Below, piece by piece: positions 40,606 through 50,148 of a stretch of 64,000 nucleotides of DNA (its first letter is position 1; each line of letters begins with the position of its first letter). Below the pieces are notes generated by a model. The model made no database searches and had not been told where the DNA came from. It saw nothing but the letters and a program-made list of their open reading frames with translations. The position numbers and the translations under genes are program-made. Source of the DNA: Acridotheres tristis (taxonomy: Eukaryota > Chordata > Aves > Passeriformes > Sturnidae); the NCBI GenBank assembly GCA_037013685.1, contig CM072885.1, positions 66,319,785-66,383,784 of the forward strand, written 5' to 3'.

Positions 40606-41554
40606 TAAGATTCTTAATACAATATTTAAATTATTAATATTTAATTAAGACAATATAAAATCGATTTGTTAGAGTGGCAGAAATGTTTTTTCACGTGGAA
40701 GTGTATTGGGATAATCAACATTCCTTATGTCAGAATTAATTGATCCTTCTCCTTCTTTTCTCTTCTTTTCTTTCTAGATTGTGGATAATTGGGGAGAATA
40801 TTTGGAAAAAAGAAATTAAATGCATGAGGCAAGCTTCATGTTCCCAAGGGAATGCTATAGGGATGTGCAGCTTCTGAACTGTACAAATGAATCAGGCTCC
40901 CACAGAAACCTTCCAAAGCTGGAAGGGACAGGGAAGAAAATTCCAAGAGTGGTGTAGGATGTGCTTTCTCCCAAGTCATATTTCTTGTCCCTCTCTTGTT
41001 CCCAGCCCAGGTCTAAGCTGGTGTTCCCTGAGTCACTGCAGTTCCCCGGATGTGGAGGGAGAAATGTCCCTGCTGCTGCTGGGTCCTGGGTAAGCAGAGA
41101 ACTCTGATCTTGGCAAGATGGGCTTGTGAGTATTGAATCAATCCTACCTCATTTTTAATGAGTTATTTTAATTAGTCATCAGCAGGGACCACTTTTAGCC
41201 AGCTTTAGTTAAGTTTATTTTTCACAGATTTCTTGTTGTTTCGATCATGAAATCACCAAAACCTTACATTTGCTAAATTAACCCTGAAAAGGTTCAATGA
41301 ACAAATCCTGAGGGAATTGGGGATTGGATATCTTGGATCTTATGGCCCTTCAAGGCCATGTTGGGTTTGCCCCCTGGTTTTGGTTTCAAGGAAAACTCCA
41401 AGTTAAGAATAATCAAAATATGAACCAGCTCTCATGAAACTCAGCTTTCCAAAACTTTATTTAGGATCAAAAAGTATGGGAATGCTTTTGGCAGAAAAGC
41501 ACCTGTGAAGCAAAACAGACTTAAAATGCTTATAAGAAGATTACAGAAAATCAT

Positions 41555-41597
41555 CAGATAGACAGATAGATAGACAGACAGATAGACAGAGATAGAT
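41555..41597. repeat. (GATA/GACA)n microsatellite
   Basis: Mixed 'cagatagacagatagatag' tetranucleotide array. Confidence 0.92.
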
Positions 41598-42220
41598 GTA
41601 AAGTAGGTATTTTATAGCAATTGCAGGTAAACTTTCAGGGTTGGGTTTTGAAATATTTTTTTAACTATAAAGTATTCTGTAATTATGCATGTGATTTTTA
41701 ACATGTAATATACAAGACTAAATCTCTTGCTGGTTTTAGACTATTGCATTGAAAGTCTATATGGTTTCTCCTCTTTCCCTTTTCCAGGAGAGTTCTTAGG
41801 AAACTTCTGTTATTTGTAAGAAAGTTGTAAAATCGAACTGGCATTTTCTGTGCCTTTATCTGAACTTGATGTATTATCTGTATTATTGGTTAGATGCATT
41901 ATTTTAGACAGAACTAGGGGGCTGGAAGAGAAAATTGAAGGAAAAGGTTGTAGAGAAGGGGCAGAGGAAGAATGTAGAGAACATGATTTAGGATTTAAAT
42001 CCATCAGTCTGCTGGTTCAGGAAGTGGTGAAGGAGATCAGTCGGTGTTGAACACACATGACCCATGTGTTTGTCCCAGCCAGACGGGGGTGTGGGGGACA
42101 CTCTGCACCCCAGGGGACACCCCGCACCCCAGCCAGGGCAGGGAGGGCTGAGAGGGACAGGGGGGTGTCCCCAGCCTGCCGGGAGCGGTGTCACACGGGG
42201 CAGGTGCCTTGTCCTTACAG

Positions 42221-42293
42221 AGACGGGCCCGTGGTGTCAGTTTGCCGGGTACCTGAGACCCCTGGCACGGGTCTGTGTCTCATTTTGTAAAGG
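42221..42293 (+). other. exon-like block in a GC-rich patch
   Basis: A 73-base stretch is preceded by 'ccttgtccttacag' (good acceptor) and followed by GTAAGTG (strong donor). It lies in a GC-rich patch (42,060-42,290). Two of the three frames are closed or uninformative and I recognise no peptide. It may be a noncoding exon or chance. Confidence 0.2.
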
Positions 42294-43959
42294 GTAAGTG
42301 TTGCACAGAACAATTCTGAATTATAATTTGGGATGTTGTGTGCTGTGGGGTTTGGGGGATGCTTTTTTGTTTTGAGTGGTTCACACTGGAAAGTTTCGTG
42401 TATAGGTGACTCTGATCTGCTGGGTTTTGTGCTGCTTGTCCCACTACAAGCTCTGAGCAAAGGAAGGACGTGGCAGCTCTCTCACTGAGCTCCTTGGCCT
42501 GAGCAGCTGTGGAAGCAGCAGGCAGGTTTCTTGCCTGCTGAACACTTCTTGTGGTGTTAAGGCTGACATCCAGTGAAAATGCCTCTCTTTTCATGTGACA
42601 GCAGCACTGACAGGAGAGGGAAGGACTGGGGCTGAGTACTAAAATCTCAAGAATCTCAGGTATGACACAAAAGGCAGCTCAGAGTGCAAAAAGGGAAATG
42701 TGTTCCCAAATTGCCTCTTGAGACAGTTTTGCTGTCTGTTCTCATGCAATTATGTCTTCTGAAAATCAGACCATTTTATTCATTGTGCTGTGCAAAACAC
42801 TTCTCATAATGCCAGGAAATAGATGATACTAAAACTTGAAGGAATTTGGATGTGTAGAAACAAGCTATTCTTTCTTCTTCAGTGTGAGGTGCTTGATGTT
42901 AGGAAATACTGAAAAGCAAGGAAAAGGCTATAGTTGAGTTGGTCTCTCTTTATTTATTGCCCCCCCCTTTTTTTTTTTTTAACAGAGGAGTAACTGGGAA
43001 GGTTGCAGGAACTAAAGCTGGATGTAATAAATCCCTAAATCTTAATAACAAAAGAGGCTTAATGCAGAAGTTAACAGTCCTATGAGGACTCAGGGGAAGT
43101 ACACACTGCAGAACCATTAAATGCCACCTGCAGGAGCTAAGTCAAATTGGACTTTTTCTTGTTTCCTCACGGTTTTTTTCCTTATTTTTAACCTTAAGGG
43201 TGAACATTGTCATCCTTCTCCGCGGTCTCATCCTTCCCAGCATAGCACTGAGTGGATCCTTGTGTCTCTGCTGGAGTTGCAGCTTCACAGAGCAGGGGAG
43301 GAGTCACTGCTGGGAAGGGGAGGCCGAAGCTGCTGCACGTGAACTGGCAGAGGGACTGGCCTGATTTAAACCACTGAACTCAGCCACGTCCCAAAGGGAT
43401 TCTGCTGCTCCCCAGGCTCCTGCCGCGACTGTGGACACAGGTGGAAATTAAGGGAAAGTGACCCAGATCGAGTTATTTTGCTGTGAAATTCAGTTTGTTA
43501 GGAAAAGAACATAAGGATGAGAAATCTTGGGCTGAATGGGTTTTTTTCTATGAAATACCAGAAGCAATACTGGGAAACTTATTGAGTCTATCGGTAATGG
43601 CTATATATTCCTGCATTTATCCTATTAGCTTTCCTTTCAAATACTGGAAATTCAGAGACTGTTCAAATGAAATTGTCTCCTGTCCATGGTATTTTCTTGG
43701 TTGTTTTTCAAAACAAAAATACTTGGTCAGTAATAGTTAAAAACGCTTGAAATGCATTTGTTCTTGACCAATGAAAATGCTGTATGACGCAGCCAGGAGC
43801 AGGTGATGCACTAATTCTTGGAGATAATAATGGAGAACAACCTGTTATCCATAGTGGGGAAACTTCTTTGCCCCTTCAGAGCACAGGGACTGAGTTGGGG
43901 TTGATTTGAATCAAGGCAGCCCAGGCTTTCCCTGACCCCATTTATTATTCCAGCAGAGC

Positions 43960-43985
43960 TTTTTTTTTTTTTTTTTTTTTTTTTT
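43960..43985. repeat. poly(T) run
   Basis: 26 consecutive T residues followed by a G-rich run. Confidence 0.92.
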
Positions 43986-44063
43986 GGGGGGTGGTGGGGG
44001 GTGTGCACATGTAAACGGCTTTGTTAAAGAAACGAGCTGCTGTCCAGGGCAGCTTGACTCGTT

Positions 44064-44073
44064 ATGACTCAGC
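44064..44073 (+). promoter_or_regulatory. AP-1/NF-E2-type site
   Basis: ATGACTCAGC contains a perfect AP-1 core (TGACTCA) with the GC extension preferred by small-Maf partners. A single short motif, so function is unproven. Confidence 0.3.
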
Positions 44074-44896
44074 CTTCTTCGGGGGTGAGGGAAGAAGGCT
44101 GGGGGAGAGCGTGGGGACTCGGGGGCTCCGGTGTCGTTTGGGGCACCTCCGTGTCCCTGGGAGAGCCACGCTGCGGTGCAGGAGCAGCTGAGCGGGAATG
44201 ACGGGGGTGCCCTTCCCCAAAGGGACTCGAAACTGCCAGAAAATTCACAGGGACAGGGTGTGTGCAGAATACTAAACCCTGCCAAGTTTTTAATTTTTAT
44301 ATATATTGACAATTAATACTAATTTATATATCAATTCATTTCGAAATAAATCCTATCTACTGTATGATATACGGGGATGTAAGAAACTCTGAATAGAGAT
44401 CTGTAGGGTTTGAAAGTAATGACATAACGTTTTTATATATGAATCAAACAATCAAGTGCCTGAAAGCACAAGAAAAGATGATGGGGGTGATGGAAATACA
44501 AGGGCTTTATCCCAACTTTTCTCTCCGTTCTCTCCCCGCCCCGACCTGCCGCAGCCTGGGCTGAGCTGCGCGGTGCTGCTGCTACCTGGTGACAGAGAGC
44601 GGCACTGCCGGCTGTCCCCGCTGTCCCCTGCTGGGTCACACGGGACACCGGCGGCCTCCGTGCCTGCCGAGCCGGGACCGAGCCAGGCGATGGCTGTAAC
44701 TGGACGGGAGGGGTGAAGGAGAGTTAGGAGTGCAAACAGTCACGGCCATGATCGGGCTCATGGCGACGAAAGGAGCGGCCGCCGTGCGGGGCGGTGACCG
44801 AGAACAATGACAGCCGTGGCTCCGGTCGTGCACCGCGACACGGGCCGGGGACACCGTGCGGGCACGGTCGGGACAGAGCTGCCCGTGTGCCACTCT

Positions 44897-44914
44897 CAAC
44901 ATGGCGGCGCGAAA
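44897..44914 (+). promoter_or_regulatory. YY1 + E2F composite module, copy 1
   Basis: ATGGCGGCGCGAAAGG: a YY1-type ATGGCGGC overlapping an E2F-type GCGCGAAA. The same 16 bases recur at 45,371-45,386. Confidence 0.55.
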
Positions 44915-45069
44915 GGGGAGCCGCAGTTGGCCACTCCCAAGATGGCGGAAGCGACAGGACACTACAGATGGCCGGCTGGGGTAGAGCCACACTCGAAGTG
45001 GCGCCCCTGTCGCTGCCCGCTGCCGCTCGCGCGGCACTCGCCAACCCCCGGCGCCGTTGACGCCACCAC

Positions 45070-45172
45070 ACGTGTCCCCACACCGGGAAACGCCGCGAAA
45101 AATCCCGCTGGAAGGTCGGGATCGGCGTCGGAGTCGTTGGGGGGAGGGGGAATTTCAGGCAGCCGAGAAGAC
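45070..45172 (-). repeat. inverted duplication inside the CpG island, left arm
   Basis: Read on the minus strand, this segment ('ccgacgccgatcccgacctt', 'agcgggatttttcgcggcgt') matches the + strand at 45,401-45,480 with scattered substitutions and small indels. A further matching block is at 44,909-44,926 versus 45,512-45,530 (minus 'tgcggctcccctttcgc' against plus 'tgcggctcctctttcgc'). Confidence 0.75.
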
Positions 45173-45345
45173 AGACGCCTTTGTGGGGGGGTGTCTTAAT
45201 TGTACCACACCAAAGATGGCACCCCAGCCGGAAATGGCTTCTGCCAGCACCCAAGATGGCGACAAGGGGCGGAAGTCTTGTGATGCCACACCAAAGATGG
45301 CGGCTTGACACGCCTCTCATGTCTTTCTAAAGATGGCGGCATTAT

Positions 45346-45355
45346 GCGCATGCGC
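45346..45355. promoter_or_regulatory. NRF1 palindrome
   Basis: GCGCATGCGC is a perfect NRF1 core, flanked by T and C. It sits between two YY1-type sites about 180 bases upstream of the candidate exon 1 donor. Confidence 0.6.
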
Positions 45356-45370
45356 CATGGGTGGGGAAAA

Positions 45371-45386
45371 ATGGCGGCGCGAAAGG
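45371..45386 (+). promoter_or_regulatory. YY1 + E2F composite module, copy 2
   Basis: The same 16-base module as at 44,899-44,914, here followed by 'cgcgtgctgtttcc'. E2F control fits a promoter inherited from the cell-cycle-regulated RAD51 gene. Confidence 0.55.
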
Positions 45387-45400
45387 CGCGTGCTGTTTCC

Positions 45401-45535
45401 ATTCGGCTGGCTGAATGCGGCGCCGACGCCGAGCCAGCGCTTTCAGCGCGATTTTTTGTGGCGTTTCCCCATGTGGGTTGTGGAGTCAGCAGAGCCGGGA
45501 GCAGCCAGCAGGATGCGGCTCCTCTTTCGCAGGAG
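45401..45535 (+). pseudogene. candidate noncoding exon 1 of the RAD51-like copy; inverted duplication right arm
   Basis: CpG-rich sequence ending in a strong splice donor (CAGGAG|GTGAGAG). It lies downstream of the NRF1 and E2F sites and upstream of RAD51-like exon 3, which is where a 5' untranslated exon would be expected. It is also the right arm of the local inverted duplication. No start codon with RAD51 N-terminal sequence is visible here. Confidence 0.4.
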
Positions 45536-45709
45536 GTGAGAGGTGCAGGGCCGGAGCTGGAGGCAGGGCTGGCCAGGCAGGGGCAGCAGGGAGAGCTCCA
45601 GCTCCCAGCGGCTCTCTGGGAGTGCTGGGGGGACTCCGGGATAAAGAGGTGGGAGGTGTGGGTGGTGTTCGTGTCCCAGAGCTGCTGAAATGGCAGCTGG
45701 CAGCAGCCT

Positions 45710-45732
45710 CGTGTGTCTGTGTGTGTGTGTGG
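45710..45732. repeat. (GT)n microsatellite
   Basis: Alternating GT with one interruption. Confidence 0.85.
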
Positions 45733-45751
45733 AGCCAGCTCTAGCGCTGGC

Positions 45752-45890
45752 AGCCAAATCAAATCTTTATCAGATTTGTATCAAATGCGGTGTTTATATC
45801 TGCGACCGCTCAGTTCCCTGGGTGTGAAAGTCCTTGAAGCAGCAAAGCTGAGAAGTTTTGGAGCATTCCAGATGTGCTCTCTCCTGCTCT
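45752..45890 (+). repeat. dispersed direct repeat, copy 2
   Basis: Second copy of the block at 40,460-40,605: 'atcaaatgcggtgtttatat', 'cgctcagttccctgggtgtg', 'gaagtccttgaagcagcaaa'. It lies in the presumed first intron of the RAD51-like copy. Confidence 0.8.
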
Positions 45891-46170
45891 GTGACCCCCA
45901 CAGCAGGTGCAGGGTGAGGGAGGGATGTGGATCTCCTGCTTGGCTGGGAATTCTGTGGAGCCACATGAAGGAACGCGAGACAGGAGATGAGCAAAAGGAA
46001 GGGAGAGAAAGGGAGTGCTGAGGGATTTAATCTGAGGGATTGCTTAGACACACTTAAATGTTCTTCCTTTTCCTGAGGAAGACTTTCAGCCCTCGTTTCA
46101 GTGAAATCACTTGGAGCTGGGAACAGGTAAGCAAACCAAAGTTGTGCAGTTTGGTCAGGGGCATTCCGAG

Positions 46171-46235
46171 GGAGGAAGGGAAGGGAAGGGAAGGGAAGGA
46201 AGGAAGGAAGGAAGGAAGGAAGGAAGGAAGGAAGG
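46171..46235. repeat. (GGAA)n microsatellite
   Basis: GGGAA units passing into about ten GGAA/AAGG units. ORFs with runs of 'EGRK' or 'SFLP' come from this array. Confidence 0.95.
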
Positions 46236-47032
46236 CTGCCTGCCTGCCTCGCTCGCTCTGCACCGCCTGGGGAGCTGGCACAGCAGGACCCAGCTGGTGG
46301 AATTGAAGATCCAAGCAGGCAAAAACCACTGGAAATCTGTGGGGTTTTCCTCAGGCAATGCAGAGCTGCTGACACTGCATTCTGCACGTTCCCAGGAAAA
46401 AGTGTGTTTGGATGTTTTTATTCTAAGATATATTTGGGGCACAGGAGAAGAGAAATGCATTTATATATTAGCTTGGGACTAGGCAGCCACGTGGGGAGGA
46501 ATGTGGCAGGACTCCACCACGGAGTCCCAGTTCTGCTCCACGCTCAGCCCTGGGCTCTTGCCAGATAACCTGCTCCTTCTGATCCTGAGCAGGTACAAAT
46601 TATCCCTGTTTGCTTCTCAAGGAAGAGGCTGAGCTTGGTGTCCTGCATTAAGGTTATTTACAGCCTCTGGAGTTTCCTTGTTAATGACTGCCCAGGAAGG
46701 AGCTTGTCAGAAGTTTGTCAAACTGACAATTCCTGCTGGCTCCTTCCCTTCCTGGTCTCCCGTGTTTCACTGAGCAGAGCTGGTGGCACTGGAAACATCT
46801 TTGTGCTCCTGCTCTTCATCCCCTCCACAATCCAGAGGGTCTGGCAGGGGAGAAAGAGAGGAGCCAGGAATATCTGGGTAAGGGGGACTTCAGCTACTGT
46901 CAAGCAGAGACTTCCCAGGACTGGATCTGAAAAGACCCAGGCATTGCAACCCTCTGGCTGCTTTGTCCCATCTTGGACTGGATGTTTTGAGTTTTGGTTT
47001 AACCTTCACAAACCTGAGAAGGAAACCTTCAC

Positions 47033-47142
47033 AACCTGGCCTTGGACACTGCCAGGGATCCAGGGGTAGCCACAGCTTCTCTGGGCAACTTGTGCCAGGC
47101 CCTCACCACCCTCACAGGAAAGAATTAACAGCCAACCTAAAC
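47033..47142 (-). repeat. CR1 fragment in the RAD51-like intron
   Basis: Antisense CR1 piece: 'cctggccttggacactgcca', 'cagcttctctgggcaacttg', 'cctcaccaccctcacagga'. It lacks both the 3' tip and the 5' part, and ends 130 bases before exon 3. Confidence 0.88.
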
Positions 47143-47272
47143 TTTTTTTTTTCCTTCAAAAAACGGTGAATCTGCAAACTTCTTTGCTAAATTCTTACTT
47201 GTGTTCTGTCAAAAAAACCCCAAAACAATTAAAAAATACTAACAGGTGTCCTTTTCCCCTCCTCCCTCCCAG

Positions 47273-47417
47273 CAATGTGGCACAAATTCCAGTGATGGGA
47301 AGAGGCTGGAAGAAGCTGGATTTCACACAGTGGAGGCCATGGATTATGCACCAGAGAAGCAGCTGCTGAACATTAAAGGCATCAGTGAAAAGTGAAACCA
47401 AAGCTGACAAAATTCCA
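47273..47417 (+). pseudogene. RAD51: RAD51-like exon 3 (frameshifted)
   Basis: Acceptor 'cctccctcccag' and donor CCA|GTAAGG flank a block encoding [20 protein letters not shown] and LLNIKGISE, the helix-hairpin-helix region of the RAD51 N-terminal domain. The exon is 145 bases against 138 for human exon 3. The extra seven bases are a perfect tandem duplication, AGTGAAA AGTGAAA, right after GISE. It shifts the frame and brings in a TGA at once. Removing seven bases in thought would bring back the KADKI reading, which shows how recent the break is relative to the other changes. Confidence 0.93.
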
Positions 47418-47809
47418 GTAAGGATGTTCTGGAACTTTAACCCAAGATATTCCACAGGTTTATCTCTGCTGGCTGAAAGTAGTATGATGAATTTGGAAGT
47501 CTCCAAAGAGCAGTAAAGGTGATTGGAGGTGTGACATGACTTGTGGTGGGAAAAGGCAAAATGCACCAGGACAGGACTGAACTGATGGGGAGGATATTTC
47601 CATAAAACACACAAAAGGGATGTTGGAGCTTTTTCTTGGAGCAGAATTTCAGTTCTGTGCAGAGGTACCAGCTCTTGCAAGGTCTGTGAAATGTGCACGG
47701 AATGATACCTCTCCACAAGGCAGGAAATATTAATTACTGGGGGTTAACAAATTAATAAAATTAATTAGCCTGAGCTCTCCTAGCACTGCCCAGTTGGGTT
47801 TTTCCTCAG

Positions 47810-47925
47810 GCTGAGGCAGCCAAACTGTTCCTTGGGCTTCACCAGGGCCACAGAATTCTACCAGCAATGGCCAGAAATCATCCAGATCACCACTGTCTCC
47901 AAAGAGCTGGACAGGCTGCTTCAAG
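47810..47925 (+). pseudogene. RAD51: RAD51-like exon 4 (two bases lost)
   Basis: Acceptor 'gtttttcctcag' and donor TCAAG|GTCAGC. It begins AEAAKL, then loses two single bases around the MGFT codons, shifting the frame (and ATG is now TTG). From there a different frame reads [20 protein letters not shown] and SKELDRLLQ. It is 116 bases against 118 expected. The split glycine codon at the donor is kept. Confidence 0.93.
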
Positions 47926-48465
47926 GTCAGCATTTTATTATTTCTCTTTCCTGCTTAAGCTCAGTTATTGGGGTGGGGTTTTCCCATGAGTTTGATCTTT
48001 GCATGGAACCACATAAGACAAGTCTTGGTTGGATGAAAGACCTCTAGGGCTGCTCTTGAATATTTGCTTTTATTTTAAAAGCTGCAGAAATAATCTTTAA
48101 TCCTTTTAGTCATGATGGACGAGCCAGAACTGTCCCTTTGTAGATGTTTTCTGGTTTATTTAAGTCTGTGATTTGTTTAGGGAAAACAAAACCAGGCATC
48201 ACCATTCCTCTGGTAATCCAAAAATGAAAACAAGTAATTTTGGCTCTTCAGAAATACATCTGGACTTCTTATCCACAGCATGAACAAATCTCAGGATGAC
48301 AAGTTTTCCCTCTTAGTTTTGAAGCTTTCAGCCAAATTCAGTTTTTAACTGAGTCTCTACACATGTAATATTTTATATGTGGGATAGATAGATACATGGA
48401 TATCTGTTTGCAACATGTGACCTTTTAATTTTTATTAATAATTATTATTGTCATTTTCCCTCTAG

Positions 48466-48557
48466 GAGAAATAGAAACAGGATCCATAACAGAGTTATTC
48501 AGGGAATTCCATACTGGGAAGAAGCAGCTATGTCCCAGCCTGGCAGTCACTGGTCAG
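48466..48557 (+). pseudogene. RAD51: RAD51-like exon 5 with damaged Walker A
   Basis: Acceptor 'cattttccctctag', donor GGTCAG|GTGGGT, 92 bases as in the functional gene. It encodes [19 protein letters not shown] followed by [10 protein letters not shown]. The normal P-loop GEFRTGKT has become REFHTGKK: the first glycine and the threonine after the catalytic lysine are both replaced. The lysine itself (K133 in human numbering) remains. About three quarters of the residues match RAD51. Confidence 0.93.
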
Positions 48558-48773
48558 GTGGGTGGTTCACTTCATTGCAGCCCAATATTCAGACACTACA
48601 GCTTTGGGCTATTTGCTAATTTGGGCACCTCCCTTGACTTTCTAAATGTCTTTTACTGTCTAGAGGTTGCCATTCCTTAAAATATAGTGGCTTGGACTTA
48701 ATTTGATCATTTAGTTGACTTCTTAAACTTCCCAGCTTCTCAGCTCAAAGTTGAGCACCTTCCATCTTGTGTA

Positions 48774-49031
48774 GAATCATGGAATCCTGGAGAGGTTTGG
48801 GTGGGAAGGGAATTTAAAGCCCATCCAGTTCCATGGGCAGGGACCTTCCACTATCCCAGGGTGCTCCCCTTGGCCTTGGACACTTCCAGGGATCCAGGGC
48901 AGCCACAGCTTCCCTGGGCACCCTGTGCCAGGGCCTCAGCATGCTCACAGGGAAGAACTTGTTCCCAATATCCCATCTGTCCCTGCCCTGTTAGAATGGA
49001 AGCCATTCTCCCTTGTCCTGGCACTCCAGGG
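48774..49031 (-). repeat. CR1 3' fragment in the RAD51-like intron 5
   Basis: Antisense CR1: 'gaatcatggaatcctggaga', 'gggaccttccactatcccag', 'gcttccctgggcaccctgtg', 'ctcccttgtcctggcactcc'. It is antisense to the pseudogene. Confidence 0.92.
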
Positions 49032-49225
49032 TGACAGCTACTGCAAAGGGAGGAGTCAGAGATGGGGACCAAGAATCTTCCCTCTTGCTTTTCCCAGCTA
49101 AATGGAAATTTAATCACAGTAACTTGGGATATTATTTGTTGTATGAGCTCAGTGAGGACATGTGGCCATATTTGCTGTATTTATGGATACTTTATTCCCT
49201 GTTCATTCCTTTCCTTCTCCTTTAG

Positions 49226-49320
49226 CTCCCCACAGACCACGGGGGCAGTGAGGGAAAAGCCACATCCATGGGCACAGAGGGGACCTTCCATCCAGAGCAG
49301 CTCCTGGCCATGGCTGAAAG
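49226..49320 (+). pseudogene. RAD51: RAD51-like exon 6
   Basis: Acceptor 'ttccttctcctttag', donor GAAAG|GTCAGT. The 95-base length and phase are unchanged. It reads [19 protein letters not shown] and [12 protein letters not shown], against LPIDRGGGEGKA...TEGTFRPERLLAVAE. About two thirds of the residues match, with several changes at positions fixed in vertebrate RAD51, as expected without selection. Confidence 0.92.
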
Positions 49321-49726
49321 GTCAGTGAGTGGAAGACAGGAGCAGATGAACTCACAGCTCAGCTGGAAAATGTTTTCCACAGGTCCTGGAGGTTGATCTG
49401 GCAGGTGTTCCCTTTGCAAAGCTGTGGTGTTGCCATTCCTCTCCCCACAGCTCTCGTGTCATTGTCCCTCAGCACGAGGTGATTTCCCTCTCCTGCTTCT
49501 AGAAGGGACTGGGAGCTTCCCAAGCAGCTGGGGACAGGACTGGCTGCATCCTGTCAGCTCTTCTTGAAGGGAATTTGATCTAACCCTGCTGGCTTCTCTC
49601 ACAGCAAGGACTGCTCCCGTGCTCCCTGTCTCCAGGGAATATTTGGCAGCCATGCAAAGGAGAGGAAGTGCAATGGTGCTTGCAGCAGGCACAGGTGTGT
49701 CTGTGCTCCCTCTGTACAGGTGTCCT

Positions 49727-49950
49727 TGGAATCATGGAATCCTTCAGGTTGGAGGAGCCCTCTGAGATCACGGTGCCCAGTTGTTCCCTGGCGCTGCTGA
49801 GGCCACCACTGTCCCATGTCCCCAAGTGCCACATCCACACAGCTTTAAATCCCTCCAGGGATGGGGCTCCACCACTGCCCTGGGCAGCTGTGCCAGGGCT
49901 GGACAGCCTTTCCTCTCAGAGACTTCCCAATATCCAGCCTAAACCTCCCC
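49727..49950 (-). repeat. CR1 3' fragment in the RAD51-like intron 6
   Basis: Antisense CR1 of another subfamily: 'gaatcatggaatccttcagg', 'tggaggagccctctgagatc', 'gatggggctccaccactgcc', 'caatatccagcctaaacctc'. Confidence 0.9.
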
Positions 49951-50148
49951 CGGGATCACGTGAGGTCGTTTCCTCTTATCCATTTCAAATGGTTCCAATC
50001 ATTCCCTTCTCTTTTCATCACCATGGGTTGCATTTTCTCCTTCTGCTTTTGTTTCTGCCGGGAATGTGAATTTTTCTTCCAGTCTTTCGACAGTTTCTGG
50101 AGCTCCAGGAGCTCCAAGGTTCGTCCCTTTCCCCCCGTGATTTTGCAG

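Larger units (their letters stand above)
36271..42040. other. intergenic DNA, no gene identified
   Basis: No exon I can name. A 105-codon + strand ORF at 36,325-36,642 is rich in hydrophobic residues but matches nothing I know. A block at about 40,460-40,605 recurs at 45,750-45,890 and is listed separately. A GATA/CAGA microsatellite sits at 41,555-41,597. Confidence 0.5.
42294..44480. other. intergenic DNA upstream of the CpG island
   Basis: No exon recognised. It contains a 26-base T-run at 43,960-43,985. At 44,064-44,073 the sequence ATGACTCAGC matches an AP-1/NF-E2-type element, 450 bases from the CpG island. Confidence 0.5.
44500..45560. promoter_or_regulatory. CpG island, housekeeping-type (probable RAD51-copy promoter)
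   Basis: About 1 kb of dense CpG without a TATA box. It holds at least seven ATGGC YY1-type cores (near 44,900, 44,941, 44,967, 45,216, 45,255, 45,296 and 45,333, with another at 45,371). It also has ETS cores (CCGGAA at 45,228; GCGGAAGT at 45,269), a CACGTG E-box (45,069), a perfect NRF1 palindrome and two E2F sites. A donor CAGGAG|GTGAGAG at 45,535/45,536 closes a candidate first exon on the + strand. The first recognisable RAD51-like exon lies 1.7 kb downstream. E2F control is known for RAD51, so the island is plausibly its duplicated promoter. Short ORFs inside it are not credible proteins. Confidence 0.75.

Noticed and set aside
47273..49320. The RAD51-like exons as a functional RAD51 or DMC1 gene
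   Set aside because: Frameshifts in exons 3 and 4, a damaged P-loop and missing 3' exons exclude function. DMC1 is excluded by RAD51-specific peptides such as IIQITT and SKELD.
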